Assembly (NCBI GenBank): GCA_033558025.1
Contig: JAUCEF010000006.1
Coordinates: 5,022,001 to 5,086,000 of the forward strand
From: Phytophthora sp. 'mugwort'
Lineage: Eukaryota; Oomycota; Peronosporomycetes; Peronosporales; Peronosporaceae
Direction: 5' to 3'
Length of the DNA: 64,000 nt
Position numbers and translations under genes: made by a program. Under the pieces are notes generated by a model. The model searched no databases and was not told the DNA's origin. It saw nothing but the letters and a program-made list of their open reading frames with translations. Below, in pieces: positions 32,657 to 43,059 of the stretch. The number at the start of each line of letters is the position of its first letter. Within the stretch, counting starts at the first letter, position 1.

Positions 32657-33860
32657 GCGAAGGTAAAGCTGCGCTGCGGTATGTACGGCGAAGGTAGCGT
32701 CTTCTCGGTCGAGATCGAGCGCAATGCCGATGTGGAGGCGCTGCAGGAGGATATCTTCGCGAAGAAATGATACAGCGAGCGGTTAAAGTTTGACGCAACG
32801 AATTGACGCTGTACTTGGCGCGGAAGAAGGAAGGGGAGGAAACTAGCGGATGAAGAGCGACTCCACTCTCAAGCCATTCTTGAAAAGAGGAAGACAAGAC
32901 GACAGTGATTATGTGAAGATGATCCCAAACTGGATGCTTGATGTTTTTGGAGCGAACTTTCAGCCTGGACCAAAAGAGATCCATGTGCTTTGGAACTCCT
33001 AACGCAGAAGACACACGAATGGAGCGCAGAAGATTTATCTACTGTGGATCCTCAAGTTCAGCTAAAAATTTGGAAGTCAGTTGTCAGGGTTTCTTGAGAA
33101 GACGCGTGTTCAGGAACAGTTGTTGATCGAACGGCAACACACCTATATTTGCTGATGAACTTGCACTTGTGGGTCGATGAAGCATTCACCGATGATTTGA
33201 GTGCTGATTTCAATAAAGAGATTAAGTGATATCTAAGACTACACCCCGGGATGAAACCAGTGGAAAGAAGAGGAAGGCTGTCGCTGATTCAAATCACCGA
33301 GTCGCAAATCTCCACGCACGTCATCACAAGTGAAAGCACCCGTTTGGTTAGATAAGTCTCAAGTCTGATTGAGCAGCTCCTTCCAGATGGCAAAAGACAT
33401 TGGAGGAAGTCCTCAGGTTCAGCCTCGACAGTGGCGTTTGTTGGCGTAGTTCTGCTGCCTTCGACTTCGCAATCTTTGAAGTTGCAGCACCACAAGACGT
33501 TGAACTCACTCAGTGTAAGATGTCCACGGAGGTGTATCCAACCATGCACGTCCACATGTTTGGTTTCCCAGGCGCTCTGCAAGATCATCAATTTGGTCAA
33601 CCCTACGCAATCATCCCAGCTGAAGTTACCGGGTGGAACCAAAATCAAATGATGATTTCGTCTCTGTCAGCTCAGGCCTCTCAGGAAGTGCTATTGTGTG
33701 CACGAAAAGGGGAATTCCCGTTGGATCCATCCGTGGTGGTTTCGATGGCGCGGCGAAGAACGAGCGTATCAATCGTATGGATTCACACTCCATGGGATCC
33801 CAACCGATTTGCCGTCCAGATTGCCACCCATTTTAACGGAGATGAAACAAAGGAGTAGCT
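32657..33860 (+). pseudogene. Crinkler (CRN) effector pseudogene with a trypsin-like module
   Basis: The first segment (about 32657-32990) reads as the CRN N-terminal domain: KVKLRCGMYGEGSVFSVEIE, then LTLYLAR in place of the LFLAK motif, and further on LDVFGANFQPGPKEIHVLW, the HVLVxxP-type end of the domain. Stops at 32768 and near 32805 and frame changes break it, and the initiator Met is absent. The second part (about 33440-33800) looks like a trypsin-fold serine protease: FDFAIFEVAAP (Asp region), VHMFGFPGA, and GLSGSAIVCTKRGIPVGSIRGG, which has the GxSGS nucleophile motif, again spread over two frames. CRN proteins of oomycetes enter plant nuclei; this copy cannot be functional. It lies inside the inverted-repeat element. 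Confidence 0.7.
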
Positions 33861-34182
33861 CATACACGTTCGGCGTTGAGTGCGTATATTTTCGAGATCA
33901 GCGTTAGGGTGTTGCTTTCAGCCAAAATGCAAGCGATCCGCCTCTTAGCAAACGTGCATCACGTTATAGCTCCACTGGAACACGACGGAATTACTTGAAA
34001 ATTGGCCAGCAGGCTAATCTAATCTAATCACAATACAAACTTTCCTCTGAGTCTTGGCTGCAGTCGATACCTCTGCACGTTGCTATCTCGCGCGATCGTC
34101 GCTTAACTGCTTGGTTCGCTTGCTCCTGCTTGATTCTGCATGCGTCTGTGACTGAAACAATCATACCCTCAGTTGAGGTTTA
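33861..34182. other. Short non-coding stretch before the right inverted arm
   Basis: No gene or repeat recognised between the CRN remnant and the right arm. Confidence 0.4.
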
Positions 34183-34784
34183 ATGCTCGGGTTGCGAGGT
34201 TCGGTCCGAACCGTTCCAAAACGATGTCGTACTTACTAGAGTTGATGTGGTGCTTCCAATTCTGTAGTGAATTGCAACTAATTGGCGAATTGTGGATCTT
34301 CAGGTTCCGAAATTTTCGGAACCAACTTTTAATATCTAGAAGGACTGTGGTTAAGTTGACATCTGCTGTTGGTGCTCGGGTTCCGAGGTTCCTAAATATT
34401 ATATAGATTCACGTAGAAATTTTTGAAGGGTTAGGGGTATAAAGGAGAAAGTGAGACAGTACAGGTTTTTTTTTGCGAGCTTAGGAACTTAGTCCCGCAT
34501 TGTGTATAAATCCTACCATGATCACAATTGTTGATGTGACATCAGTTCTGTGACTTGGAACCGGATCAAATCGGATTTCGGAACTTTGGAACTACTGGAT
34601 TTAGATAACTACAACCACTCTGATGACCCGTTGTTGGAAGTGTCATCGCCAACGAATCTTTGGAAATATGAGTTAACTCGCGCAATTTCTATTGGCGTAC
34701 GCTAAATCAACCTGTGCATAAAATGGCATCTAGAGTACTTCTAGACCCCTTAGAGACCACGTTAATGTACAAGCACGACGGAAA
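34183..34784 (-). repeat. Right arm of the long terminal inverted repeat
   Basis: Reverse complement of 25172-25767, with small differences. It has an extra 20-25 bases (reverse complement containing GAACCTGAAGATCCACAATT) between the TTTCGG and GCCAATTAG landmarks and lacks the expanded CT run. The outermost shared bases are GTACATTAAC and a TTTTCCGTCGTG-like end. No clear target-site duplication was found outside the arms. Confidence 0.85.
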
Positions 34785-36889
34785 AGTATAGTACCATATA
34801 TGGTACATGCTTAGCGAATCTTTTGCCACTTGTTTTATTTTGATGGAGCACCATCAACCGGTAAATTGCAGAAGCATTGGAGAACGGTGAAGACGCTTGC
34901 TTTTATCGTCTCCGCGTGCAGTGCAACTGCGAACACAACCACCACGGCTGCAGGTTGAGTAGCGTTATCCTATTACATTCGGAAGCTGAGTTCACAGTTT
35001 TGGTGCTTGTTGACTAATTGTTTAGCAGCGCTAAATCACCAAGCTGATACTCTAACGTCTCACGCGGGTCGCGGTATCTTTACCATTTTCCTGCTCAGGT
35101 TTCAGTCGTCTTCTCGCGAATTTGCTCGTTTTGACAGGCAAATTGCTATTGTGACTTCATTTGGTCTTAACATTATCAAACCATGCCTGACTTGTTTTCT
35201 GCCGAATGCCAGCAAATATGATACATGTACTATCATATTGCACCAGCATTGCCCAGGCCGACTCAAAGCTAAATGCTGTCAAGTCGGTCCACCAAACGGA
35301 TTAAGGCATTTATTGTTGTCGTAGTGATATTGCAGGTAAAATAGTATACGGATTAGATATACTAGCAACAATACCAATGCACGAGCGGTGAAATCTCAAT
35401 GAAGCTGAATAACTAACTTGGTTTTAGTAAGATGTGTAACTATACAAAATCGGAACATATACATGTATCACAGGAATAAGTCTGATCATAAAGAAAAAAC
35501 AAACAATGCCACCGAATCTCATGAAATAAGTTCCCGAACAACATTTCATTGGATTATCTCTAACTTTCTTCTAACTGCTGGACAGGCCGCCATGGGCCAG
35601 TGATGCCGCAGAAAGCATTTTCTTTAATTATTTTACTTGAATGTGGTAAAAATACATTTCAGGTAAAAATTATTTCAATTTACAAACTAACTAAAAATAT
35701 TTTAAAGTAAAACAGTGTTTGCCACTACTTAGCAAACAGATGCTTAGCAAACAGATGCTTCACTTTAAAATATTGAATGTCATCAGAAAGTGTATGTAAA
35801 ACCAATTTACCAGCTCTACAATGTAATCTAAAAACACCAAGTTTTACAATATAAAAGTTGATGTGTATACTAAATATTCATAAAGAATCGGCTCACTGTC
35901 CTGAACAACAGAAATTACCTAATGTGCCAATGAAGACTACAGTACAGCTTTTCGCGGACATTTGCTGTCTTGTACCTTCCATCTGGCTAAAATGGTAGTG
36001 AAAATGTAAGCGGAGTGGCCGCAGGACTTCTTTACAAAAAAAAAAAAAAGACTACAGTTTTCGAATGTTGTTAAAACCAATGATACGCTACAAAAAATCA
36101 CACACAAAATGCGTCGGGGTAAGGCCGCGTATTACATAGGGTATGGTCACAATAGAGAGAGTGGCGTGCTAAACAATGAAGCAACACAAGCATGATTCCG
36201 GCTTCTGAACGTCTTACGGATGAGAGCTGTAGTCATTGCAACTGTATATGGATTGCGGCGGATCTGGCGTAATGACGTCGAAAGCTCCCGCTGGCGTGCA
36301 GTACCCCTAATGTTCCTTTGGCATGCATCACCTTGTCGCAGTATCGTACAGGTAAGTATCTCAAAGTCGACGGCTTTTTCTGCTGACTGCCACATCGTAA
36401 AACTGGCACAATCTGGAGGATGGATGTCATGAGCCGCCAAATCATCAAAATTTATAGTGTCGACCTGACACCCAGCTTGGGTAGTAAGTTTTTCGTGTCG
36501 ACACTACATATTTTTAGATGGCACTCAGGCCCCGACCAGGTTAGCGGACGGTGGTTAGGCCCGAAGCCAAACCCCGTCTAACACGCTTGTTCTACGCACG
36601 TCGATCTTAAAGCAGTATTTCGGTTCGCCAATTTCGCCCCCCTGGTATTCTGTCCAAAATTGTGAATAATAATTAGCTTTATGCCACTCATCAGTCACTC
36701 TTATCTGAACTATTCGCGTCTGGCTCTCAGACCAGCCACATGCAGGTGATCTGCTCGACGACAATCTGCATCACAGTGTTGTTGTTTTGGAAAGTGCTAC
36801 TGGTGCTGAGAATGATTCTCTAATGATCCGGTTCCACTAATATTAGAAATCTTGCAACTAACTAAATCGACATTCAGAATCTTTTTAAG
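34785..36889. other. AT-rich intergenic stretch, no gene
   Basis: Long A/T runs and short frames only. TACATGTA occurs at 35222 and 35460. A run of As lies near 36037-36049. Nothing coding is supported. Confidence 0.5.
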
Positions 36890-37060
36890 ATCGCGTGAAT
36901 CGTATTGCCGTTCGAAGCGGTCCTTTGCTTGTCTCCGTGCTATCGCGTGGATCGTATTGCCGTTCGAAGCGGTCCACTGCTCGTCGCCATGTGGCGCGGT
37001 GTCGTTCATGCCGTCGCCATGTGGCGCAGTGTCGTTCATGCCGTCGCCATGTGGCTTCAT
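36890..37060 (+). repeat. Two short tandem repeat arrays upstream of the phosphatase gene
   Basis: A unit containing CGTATTGCCGTTCGAAGCGG occurs twice (about 36902 and 36955, period about 53). Next to it is a 30-base unit, GTCGCCATGTGGCGC..., starting at 36983, 37013 and 37043. The arrays end about 190 bases before the initiator of the downstream gene. Confidence 0.8.
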
Positions 37061-37234
37061 CGTATAATTGTAGGTGTAATTCTGCCGGGATTGGATATTA
37101 TTGGATTTTCAGCTTCAAATCTGGCGTCGGGTGCCAGATACCCTACCCTACCCCGGTACAACACCAGAAAATGCTGAAATTCAACACCTGGCCCACGTTG
37201 CACACTAAAAAGTCCTCAGACGTTCGCACTGGTT

Positions 37235-37248
37235 TCATTCACCAATTT
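37235..37248 (+). promoter_or_regulatory. Oomycete initiator (Inr) motif
   Basis: TCATTCACCAATTT matches the consensus at 13 of 14 positions and lies about 32 bases before the ATG at 37280. Confidence 0.7.
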
Positions 37249-37279
37249 GCGTGGTACGCGGCAAACGGACATTCGAATA

Positions 37280-39241
37280 ATGCTGAACGCCAAATTTCTG
37301 ATCCTCTACGTCGGTTTGCTTGCTGCTGTCTCGGAAGCCGCAACATGCCCGACCCTGGAAAGGAATGTTGACTACAGTGGTGCCGATGTAGGCAGCGCTC
37401 GCAGCGCCTCACCGGACGGATGCTGCTCGGCCTGCTCCTCGACGAGTGGTTGCGGCGCGTTCACTTGGACCAACTACAACGGCGGCACGTGCTGGCTGAA
37501 GAGCTCTAAGGGCACTACTAAGACCAGCAGTGGCGCCGTGTCTGGAGTTCTTCAGGCGTCATCGTCCTCGACTTGTTCGTCTCTGGAAACCAACGTCGAC
37601 TACAGTGGTGCTGACGTGGGCAGTGCTCCCAGTTCATCGGCCAATGGATGCTGCTCGATCTGCTCCAAGACGAACGGCTGTGGTGCGTTCACGTGGACCA
37701 ACTACAATGGCGGTACGTGTTGGCTCAAGCAGTCCAAGGGCACCGCTAGGTCCAGCAGTGGCGCCGTTTCCGGAACTCTCCAGACGTCGTCGTCCTCGAC
37801 TTGTCTGTCTATGGAAAGCAACGTCGATTACAGTGGTGCAGACGTTGGCAGCGCTCTCAGCGCCTCGGCTAACGGCTGCTGCTCGATCTGTTCCAACAAG
37901 ATTGGCTGTGGTGCGTTCACTTGGACCAGCTACAACGGCGGTACCTGCTGGCTGAAGAGCTCCAAGGGCACTCCAAAGGCGAGCACCGGCTCCATCTCGG
38001 GTGTTGTCCAGAAGTCTACATCGACTCCAACTTCGTCTGCGGACCCGACTACTGCTACGTACTCGCTCTCTGCCTTCGCTATTGGTGACTGGGGAACCAC
38101 AACCTACAAGGGCTCGTGCTGTTCTCGTTCGGACGCCTACAACAACTACGACATCAACGCTGAGGATGTCGTGGCCAGCTTGATGAACATCCAGGCTGGC
38201 AATGTCGCTGTGAAGCCCAAGGTGATCATTGGCCACGGCGACAACTTCTACTGGACGGGTATCAACAGCCTTGAGGCCCGTGACTCGCGCTTCACGACGA
38301 CGTTTGAGGAGAAGTTTGACGGCCCCAACATGAAGACAATCCCGTGGGTAAACGTGCTGGGTAACCACGACTATGGTGGTGCCAGCTACGTGTGCAACAG
38401 CGGTGATAACAATGCCAGGTGCGCGAACACGGCTGCTTTGCTGCAAGGCCTTGACAATAAGTTCAAGTGGCAGTCGGAGTACACGAGCCCGAACGACAAC
38501 CGATGGAACCTGGACGACCACTTCTACGTCCACCGCATTGAGGACGCTGCCACTGGTGTGAGCATCGATATCTTCAATGTGGACACGAACGACGCCGACA
38601 TCCACGGCGCGATGCAGATCTGTTGTCAGTGCTACGGCTACTCGAATGGCGATAGTGCCACCTGCCGTAACATTGGTCGCGGCCACCAGTACTGCTGTGG
38701 AGGTGACAATTCCATGTTTGACTCGTGCATGGCCAAGTTCAGGCAGTGGGGTGATGACTCTCGCGCACAGATCGCCCAGAAGGTGAGGCAGTCGACGGCG
38801 ACGTGGAAGATCGTGAACAGCCACTACAGCCCGTACAATCACTATGCGGAGAACGGCATGAAGAAGTGGTTTGACATTCTTCGCGGCTCGGGCGTGCACG
38901 TGTGGTTGAACGGCCACACTCACGGTGAAAAGCACGACTACTCGTCGTCGCTGGGTATTCACTTTATTGAGAACGGTGCTGGTGGTGGTATCCAGAAGGA
39001 GTCCGCTAGTGGCATTCCGGCCTATGCGTCGGGCTACGTCAAGAACGAGTGGACGTACGGGAGCAATGAGTACGGCTTTATGTCGTTGCAGGCGTCAAAG
39101 AACTGGATCAAGTTACAGTACCACACTGCTGATAATTCGTGGCAATTTGGAGAAAATTTCCAGAACACCAAGATTGGCGGCGTGGCGACCAAGCACTGCT
39201 GGTACATTCCAGCTGACGGCACAGAAGGCCGCAGATGCTAA
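37280..39241 (+). CDS. Secreted PAN-repeat purple acid phosphatase-like protein
   Basis: 653 residues, one exon. The ATG at 37280 gives a signal peptide (1-20, LILYVGLLAAVSEA); upstream in-frame codons lack an ATG. Three PAN/Apple repeats follow (about 23-70, 97-146, 173-222), nearly identical to those of the gene at 22310-24367. From about residue 258 comes a calcineurin-like phosphoesterase of the tartrate-resistant acid phosphatase type. It has all metal-ligand blocks: AIGDWG (near 268), GHGDNFYWTG (near 319), GNHDYGG (near 360), NSHYSPY (near 512) and NGHTHGEKH (near 544). Such enzymes release phosphate from esters outside the cell. The PAN part probably anchors it to wall or host glycans, which is inference. 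The catalytic domain is almost identical to the copy at 60808. Confidence 0.92.
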   Translation: MLNAKFLILYVGLLAAVSEAATCPTLERNVDYSGADVGSARSASPDGCCSACSSTSGCGAFTWTNYNGGTCWLKSSKGTTKTSSGAVSGVLQASSSSTCSSLETNVDYSGADVGSAPSSSANGCCSICSKTNGCGAFTWTNYNGGTCWLKQSKGTARSSSGAVSGTLQTSSSSTCLSMESNVDYSGADVGSALSASANGCCSICSNKIGCGAFTWTSYNGGTCWLKSSKGTPKASTGSISGVVQKSTSTPTSSADPTTATYSLSAFAIGDWGTTTYKGSCCSRSDAYNNYDINAEDVVASLMNIQAGNVAVKPKVIIGHGDNFYWTGINSLEARDSRFTTTFEEKFDGPNMKTIPWVNVLGNHDYGGASYVCNSGDNNARCANTAALLQGLDNKFKWQSEYTSPNDNRWNLDDHFYVHRIEDAATGVSIDIFNVDTNDADIHGAMQICCQCYGYSNGDSATCRNIGRGHQYCCGGDNSMFDSCMAKFRQWGDDSRAQIAQKVRQSTATWKIVNSHYSPYNHYAENGMKKWFDILRGSGVHVWLNGHTHGEKHDYSSSLGIHFIENGAGGGIQKESASGIPAYASGYVKNEWTYGSNEYGFMSLQASKNWIKLQYHTADNSWQFGENFQNTKIGGVATKHCWYIPADGTEGRRC

Positions 39242-39363
39242 TTTCCTGTCTCTCTTTTCCTTCTAGATGGGGCTTGTGGCTGGTTTCGATTTATGTTTTG
39301 CAATCGGACATAAATATTTGCATGTGTAATATTTCTTTTTTATGTTACTTCGATTGCATTTCT

Positions 39364-42300
39364 ACTAGCCGAGCACCGCCGCCTCAGTTTTGGTCCCAGT
39401 ATATGGAAAGCCCGTCGGAGCGCAGCGGAGGCAGGCAGGGCCACATAAAAATATATATTTTTCAACCAACCGTTTAATCATATTTCCACCAATGGCCGCC
39501 CACGGCAAAAGATTGTTTTAGCGAATGAGGGCCGCCTTCGTTGAGCTCGGCAGCCATGTTATTTTAGCCAACAGCGGCCAGCCTTCGCTGAGCTCGGCAG
39601 CCAATGAGATTGCGGCTAGAATCACGTTATATCGTGACAGACAGACGGACGGACGAACGAAGCGACATTAGCGTTGAGTTTTAGGACTAGCCGAGCGCCG
39701 CCCGCTTTGCGGGCGGTGTGTGCTTGTTGGGTCCCAACCCGTACCGCTCGCTCAAGAGCTCGCACCACTACTGAGAAAAGCTACCTACGCTTCGCTCCGG
39801 TAGTAGCGCCTCCGCTCCGCTCGCATAGGCTCGCTGCGCTACTCCCCGTGTTAGGATACTAAATGAGCTACCTACGGCTTCGGCTCCGGTACCGTAAACC
39901 ACGGGAAAACACGGACTCAGTGCAACACCGTAAAACAAAGAAATCGAGGACAGAGAAAGAACGTAATCGGCCTTGATGAAAAACACCCCAACTTAGTACT
40001 ATCATATGTAAGTAAAACCTTGAAGATTATCAAATTTCTAATGATTTGCATTTACTGACCAGAATCACTATTACCACGTAAAAGGTTCAAAGTTTTATAT
40101 AGCAATGGGACTTCCTGTTGCGGTGAGCCCGTGATTTACGGTAGTAAGGGTGGGCCCTCCGGTCCCGCTATACACGAAAGGATTTTTGGCGGTGCCACCA
40201 TCGCTTCGATCGGCTGCAATTGCAGCCAATGGGAAGCCGCCTTGGCTTCGCTCGGCAGCAATAGACAGTTTGAGCCAATGGGAGGTCGCCTCGCTGCGCT
40301 CGGCAGCAACTATAGAATTACATCGATATTGGCCAATGAGAAGGGCTATTAACTAAGATCGATGGCTATTTTGAAATTTCAAGCATAGTTTCCCGAGTCG
40401 GATAGATAGTGGGATTCGATAATAGGTAGATTCCTGCACTAAACCAAACCCATGCCATGCCGAAAGGGAGGTATAGGCGGGCAGGCAGGAATCAGACGGA
40501 CAGGTTACTACAATTGATGTAGGATTTTTTCCTTAGATTTCTTTTCGTTCACGAGTCGTAACGTTGTTGATTTTGACTCGCGTCTGTTCGTTTATTGAAG
40601 CTCCAAAAATCCATTTTCACCCCTCTTGATCTTTACCGAAGCACTAGAGTCAAGAGTTGAATGGGGTGATATGCTGGCCAACCCATCTTTTTCTTCGTGG
40701 GAGCACGAATACAGTAATCTAACCCCCATCAATCAGAGTGTCCCGTCCGTCCGTCAGACCGTCACACCCGTAACGGTTTATCAGTCCTACCATTGGTCGA
40801 AATACTACCGCCGAACGAAGCGAAGGCGGCCTCCCCTTGGTTAAAACTGCATTTTTGCTGCCGAGCAAAGCGAAGGCGGCCCGCCAAAATCCTTTTCGTG
40901 TGAGCGGGACCGGAAAGCCCGCCATTCCTACCAAAGCCGGAGGCGTAGGTAGCTCATTTACTATTCTAACACGGTGAGTAGTGCAAGGGTTCTCTGCGAG
41001 CGGAGCAAAGGCGCTACAACCGGAGTGTAGCGTAGGTAGCTTTTTCAGTAGATGAGCGAGCGAAACGGGCATCATTCAAACTTTCATTACCGCCCGCAAA
41101 GCGGGCGTGCTCGGCTAGTTTAACACCGTCAATCAGAGTTTCCCGTCCGTCCGTCACACCCGTAACGGTTTGTTTCTGATTGGTCAAAACTTGCCGTCGT
41201 GCGAAGAGAAGGCGGCCTCCATTCGTTAAAACTGTCTTCTTGCTGCCGATCGAAGCGAAGGCGGCGTTCCATTGGCTGAAATCCTCTTGTGTGGCAATTA
41301 TTAGATCGTTCTTAGAGAAAATGTATCGTATTTAAAAGGATACGCAAGGTATGAATGTGATAACTGCGCCTTTTCAAACTCCAAAGCGCGCGACGGGACC
41401 CCGACATAAGGTACGCTGCGTGTATGTCTGTTTGCTATAAAGTACCGACACCATTGCCATGGTGGTCTGAGGTCCCTGGGGAAGGGTTAGGATATAGTGT
41501 AATTGCCTGGATGGGAGTGGGGTCTCCTGCCCCAGGGAGCGCGTGCTAAGGGGCTTCAGCCCACCGCCCACTCTGAGCGAGAGCACAATAGCGTCCGCCT
41601 ATTGGCCAGACGTTCCGACACTTTCTCCTGGTAGGAGCCGAACAATTCCTTAAGCCCTCGATCGTTTTACTAAGGTTTAAACCCCGAAAACCATTAAAAC
41701 GTTCGTGGGTGGAGTTTGCCGAGGACCAACCCCACCGCCTGCCCGCCCAACTTGGCAATGTCAACAGCACTAGGTGCAACGAATACCACTCCATCCCGCA
41801 ATGTCTGTCGAGCGGGAAAGTGATTGACTTATTATCGAAAGGGGCTTGGCGGTCGTGCGGCAAATAAATACCAATACGACTGCAAACCATTCCAATCCAT
41901 CAAGGACTGGCGGTTTTCGCTGTATGAGGTAGACGGTACGGCGTTCGCTGTGTTGTCCTATCGGTATCCTCCTTCCTACGGCTACAGTACCCAATGTATT
42001 GTTCAGTATTTACGCGACTTTGGTCTGTGCGGCCCTTCACCATCTATGATGCAAGGACGGCTCCGTTTCCAAACAAAGAAAAAAGGCCAAAAGTCTGACC
42101 CATTACCCTTACAAGCAAAAGGTTAAAGCCTGGGCCTCGGGGCCCAGTGACGTCAAGCCGACAGTTCGCCACGGTCGCCAAAGCAAGTGACCAGAAAGCA
42201 AACGTGGCAACTGCTCGCGCTTCAGCACAAAACCTGAAGCTTCGTCTCCAAAGTATTGAGACGTTGCGCTAAATCATGAGCGCGTAAGGGTAACAGTGGA

Positions 42301-42662
42301 TGTGAGGTACCAAAAGATGAACGGGGTATTACTTGACTAATGCGATGTTCTACGGTCGCACCGGATCACGGGACGCGTACAAATCAGAATAATGCTGGAG
42401 CTTCTGCTGCTCGAGAGGGGGGGGGGGTCATCGAAGGGGTAGCTGGTGCGTCGTGCTTAATACGTGCACCGACAAAACCACACAGTTAGTTCCGTTGGCG
42501 CTACCGTCAGATGTCCATCCATTCCAAACGATTGGTTGAAAACTTAAATATATTTTTTTATGTGGGCCTGCCCGCCTCCGCTGCGTCCGACGCGTTTTCA
42601 ATATACTGGGACAAAAAAACAAACTAAACCCACCGCCGCGGAGGCAGCGGCGCTCGGATAGT
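39364..42662. mobile_element. Outer element with ACTAGCCGAGC-type inverted ends (3.3 kb)
   Basis: The left end ACTAGCCGAGC at 39364 and the right end GCTCGGATAGT at 42652 are inverted copies. Homology continues inward for about 120 bases: GTCCCAGTATAT, GCGCAGCGGAGGC, GGGCC/CACATAAAAATATAT and TTTTCAACCAA occur in the same order from both ends. The interior holds the related inner element at 39686-41119. It also holds a 100-codon forward frame at 41824-42126 (ending in RLRFQTKKKGQKSD) of unknown family. No transposase is recognised, so it may be non-autonomous. Confidence 0.65.
39686..41119. mobile_element. Inner, related inverted-repeat element (1.4 kb)
   Basis: The left end ACTAGCCGAGCGCCGCCCGCTTTGCGGGCGG at 39686 is mirrored at 41085-41119. 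Both arms continue for several hundred bases, with shared GCTACCTACGCT, TAGCGCCT, CGTGTTAG, AATGAGCTACCTACG and CTTCGCT-CGGCAGC words. The CTTCGCTCGGCAGC/GCCGAGCGAAG words are themselves near-palindromic and recur along the arms. No coding capacity is seen; long frames here are by-products of the repeated GC-rich words. Confidence 0.65.
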
Positions 42663-43059
42663 CTGCCTCAATAAAGAAGTCACAGCAATTATAACCGCCA
42701 TAGATTTATAGGGTCTTTTCAAATGATCTGGTTAAGTTTTGCCGTGACGCCTGATTATCTTCAAGTCTCCATGCAGAACACAACCTCTTTTTTAATTAAG
42801 GCAGGTTACTGTAATCAGCCTTCGCTCCGTTGCGACGCCACCGCCGCCAAGTCTAAGCAAAATCGACGATTTCTCCGTCGTGTCGTACTTCGCCCCATAA
42901 TCGCCTTTGCTCTATTTTATGTAAAGCCAGCACCGTTCTCCGACAAAGCGAACTTCTAACTGCAAAACAGGTCAGTGCCTGGAACAATTATATTTAAGGC
43001 CAACGGTCAGTTTAGTATATATCGGGCATGAACACATCGTCGGCCATAGCACCTAGACG
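42663..43059. other. Intergenic, nothing recognised
   Basis: Only short frames. Probably flanking DNA between the inverted-repeat element and the pogo-like transposase remnant. Confidence 0.4.

Noticed and set aside
36950..37060. A possible CRISPR-like array of 30-base units
   Set aside because: Only three head-to-tail copies without unique spacers, in a eukaryotic context. It is a simple tandem repeat.
37634..38962. A 442-codon open frame antisense to the phosphatase gene, with its twin at 60877-61800
   Set aside because: Both are frame shadows of the near-identical coding regions. GC-rich codons keep the opposite frame open, and no family motif or promoter is seen.
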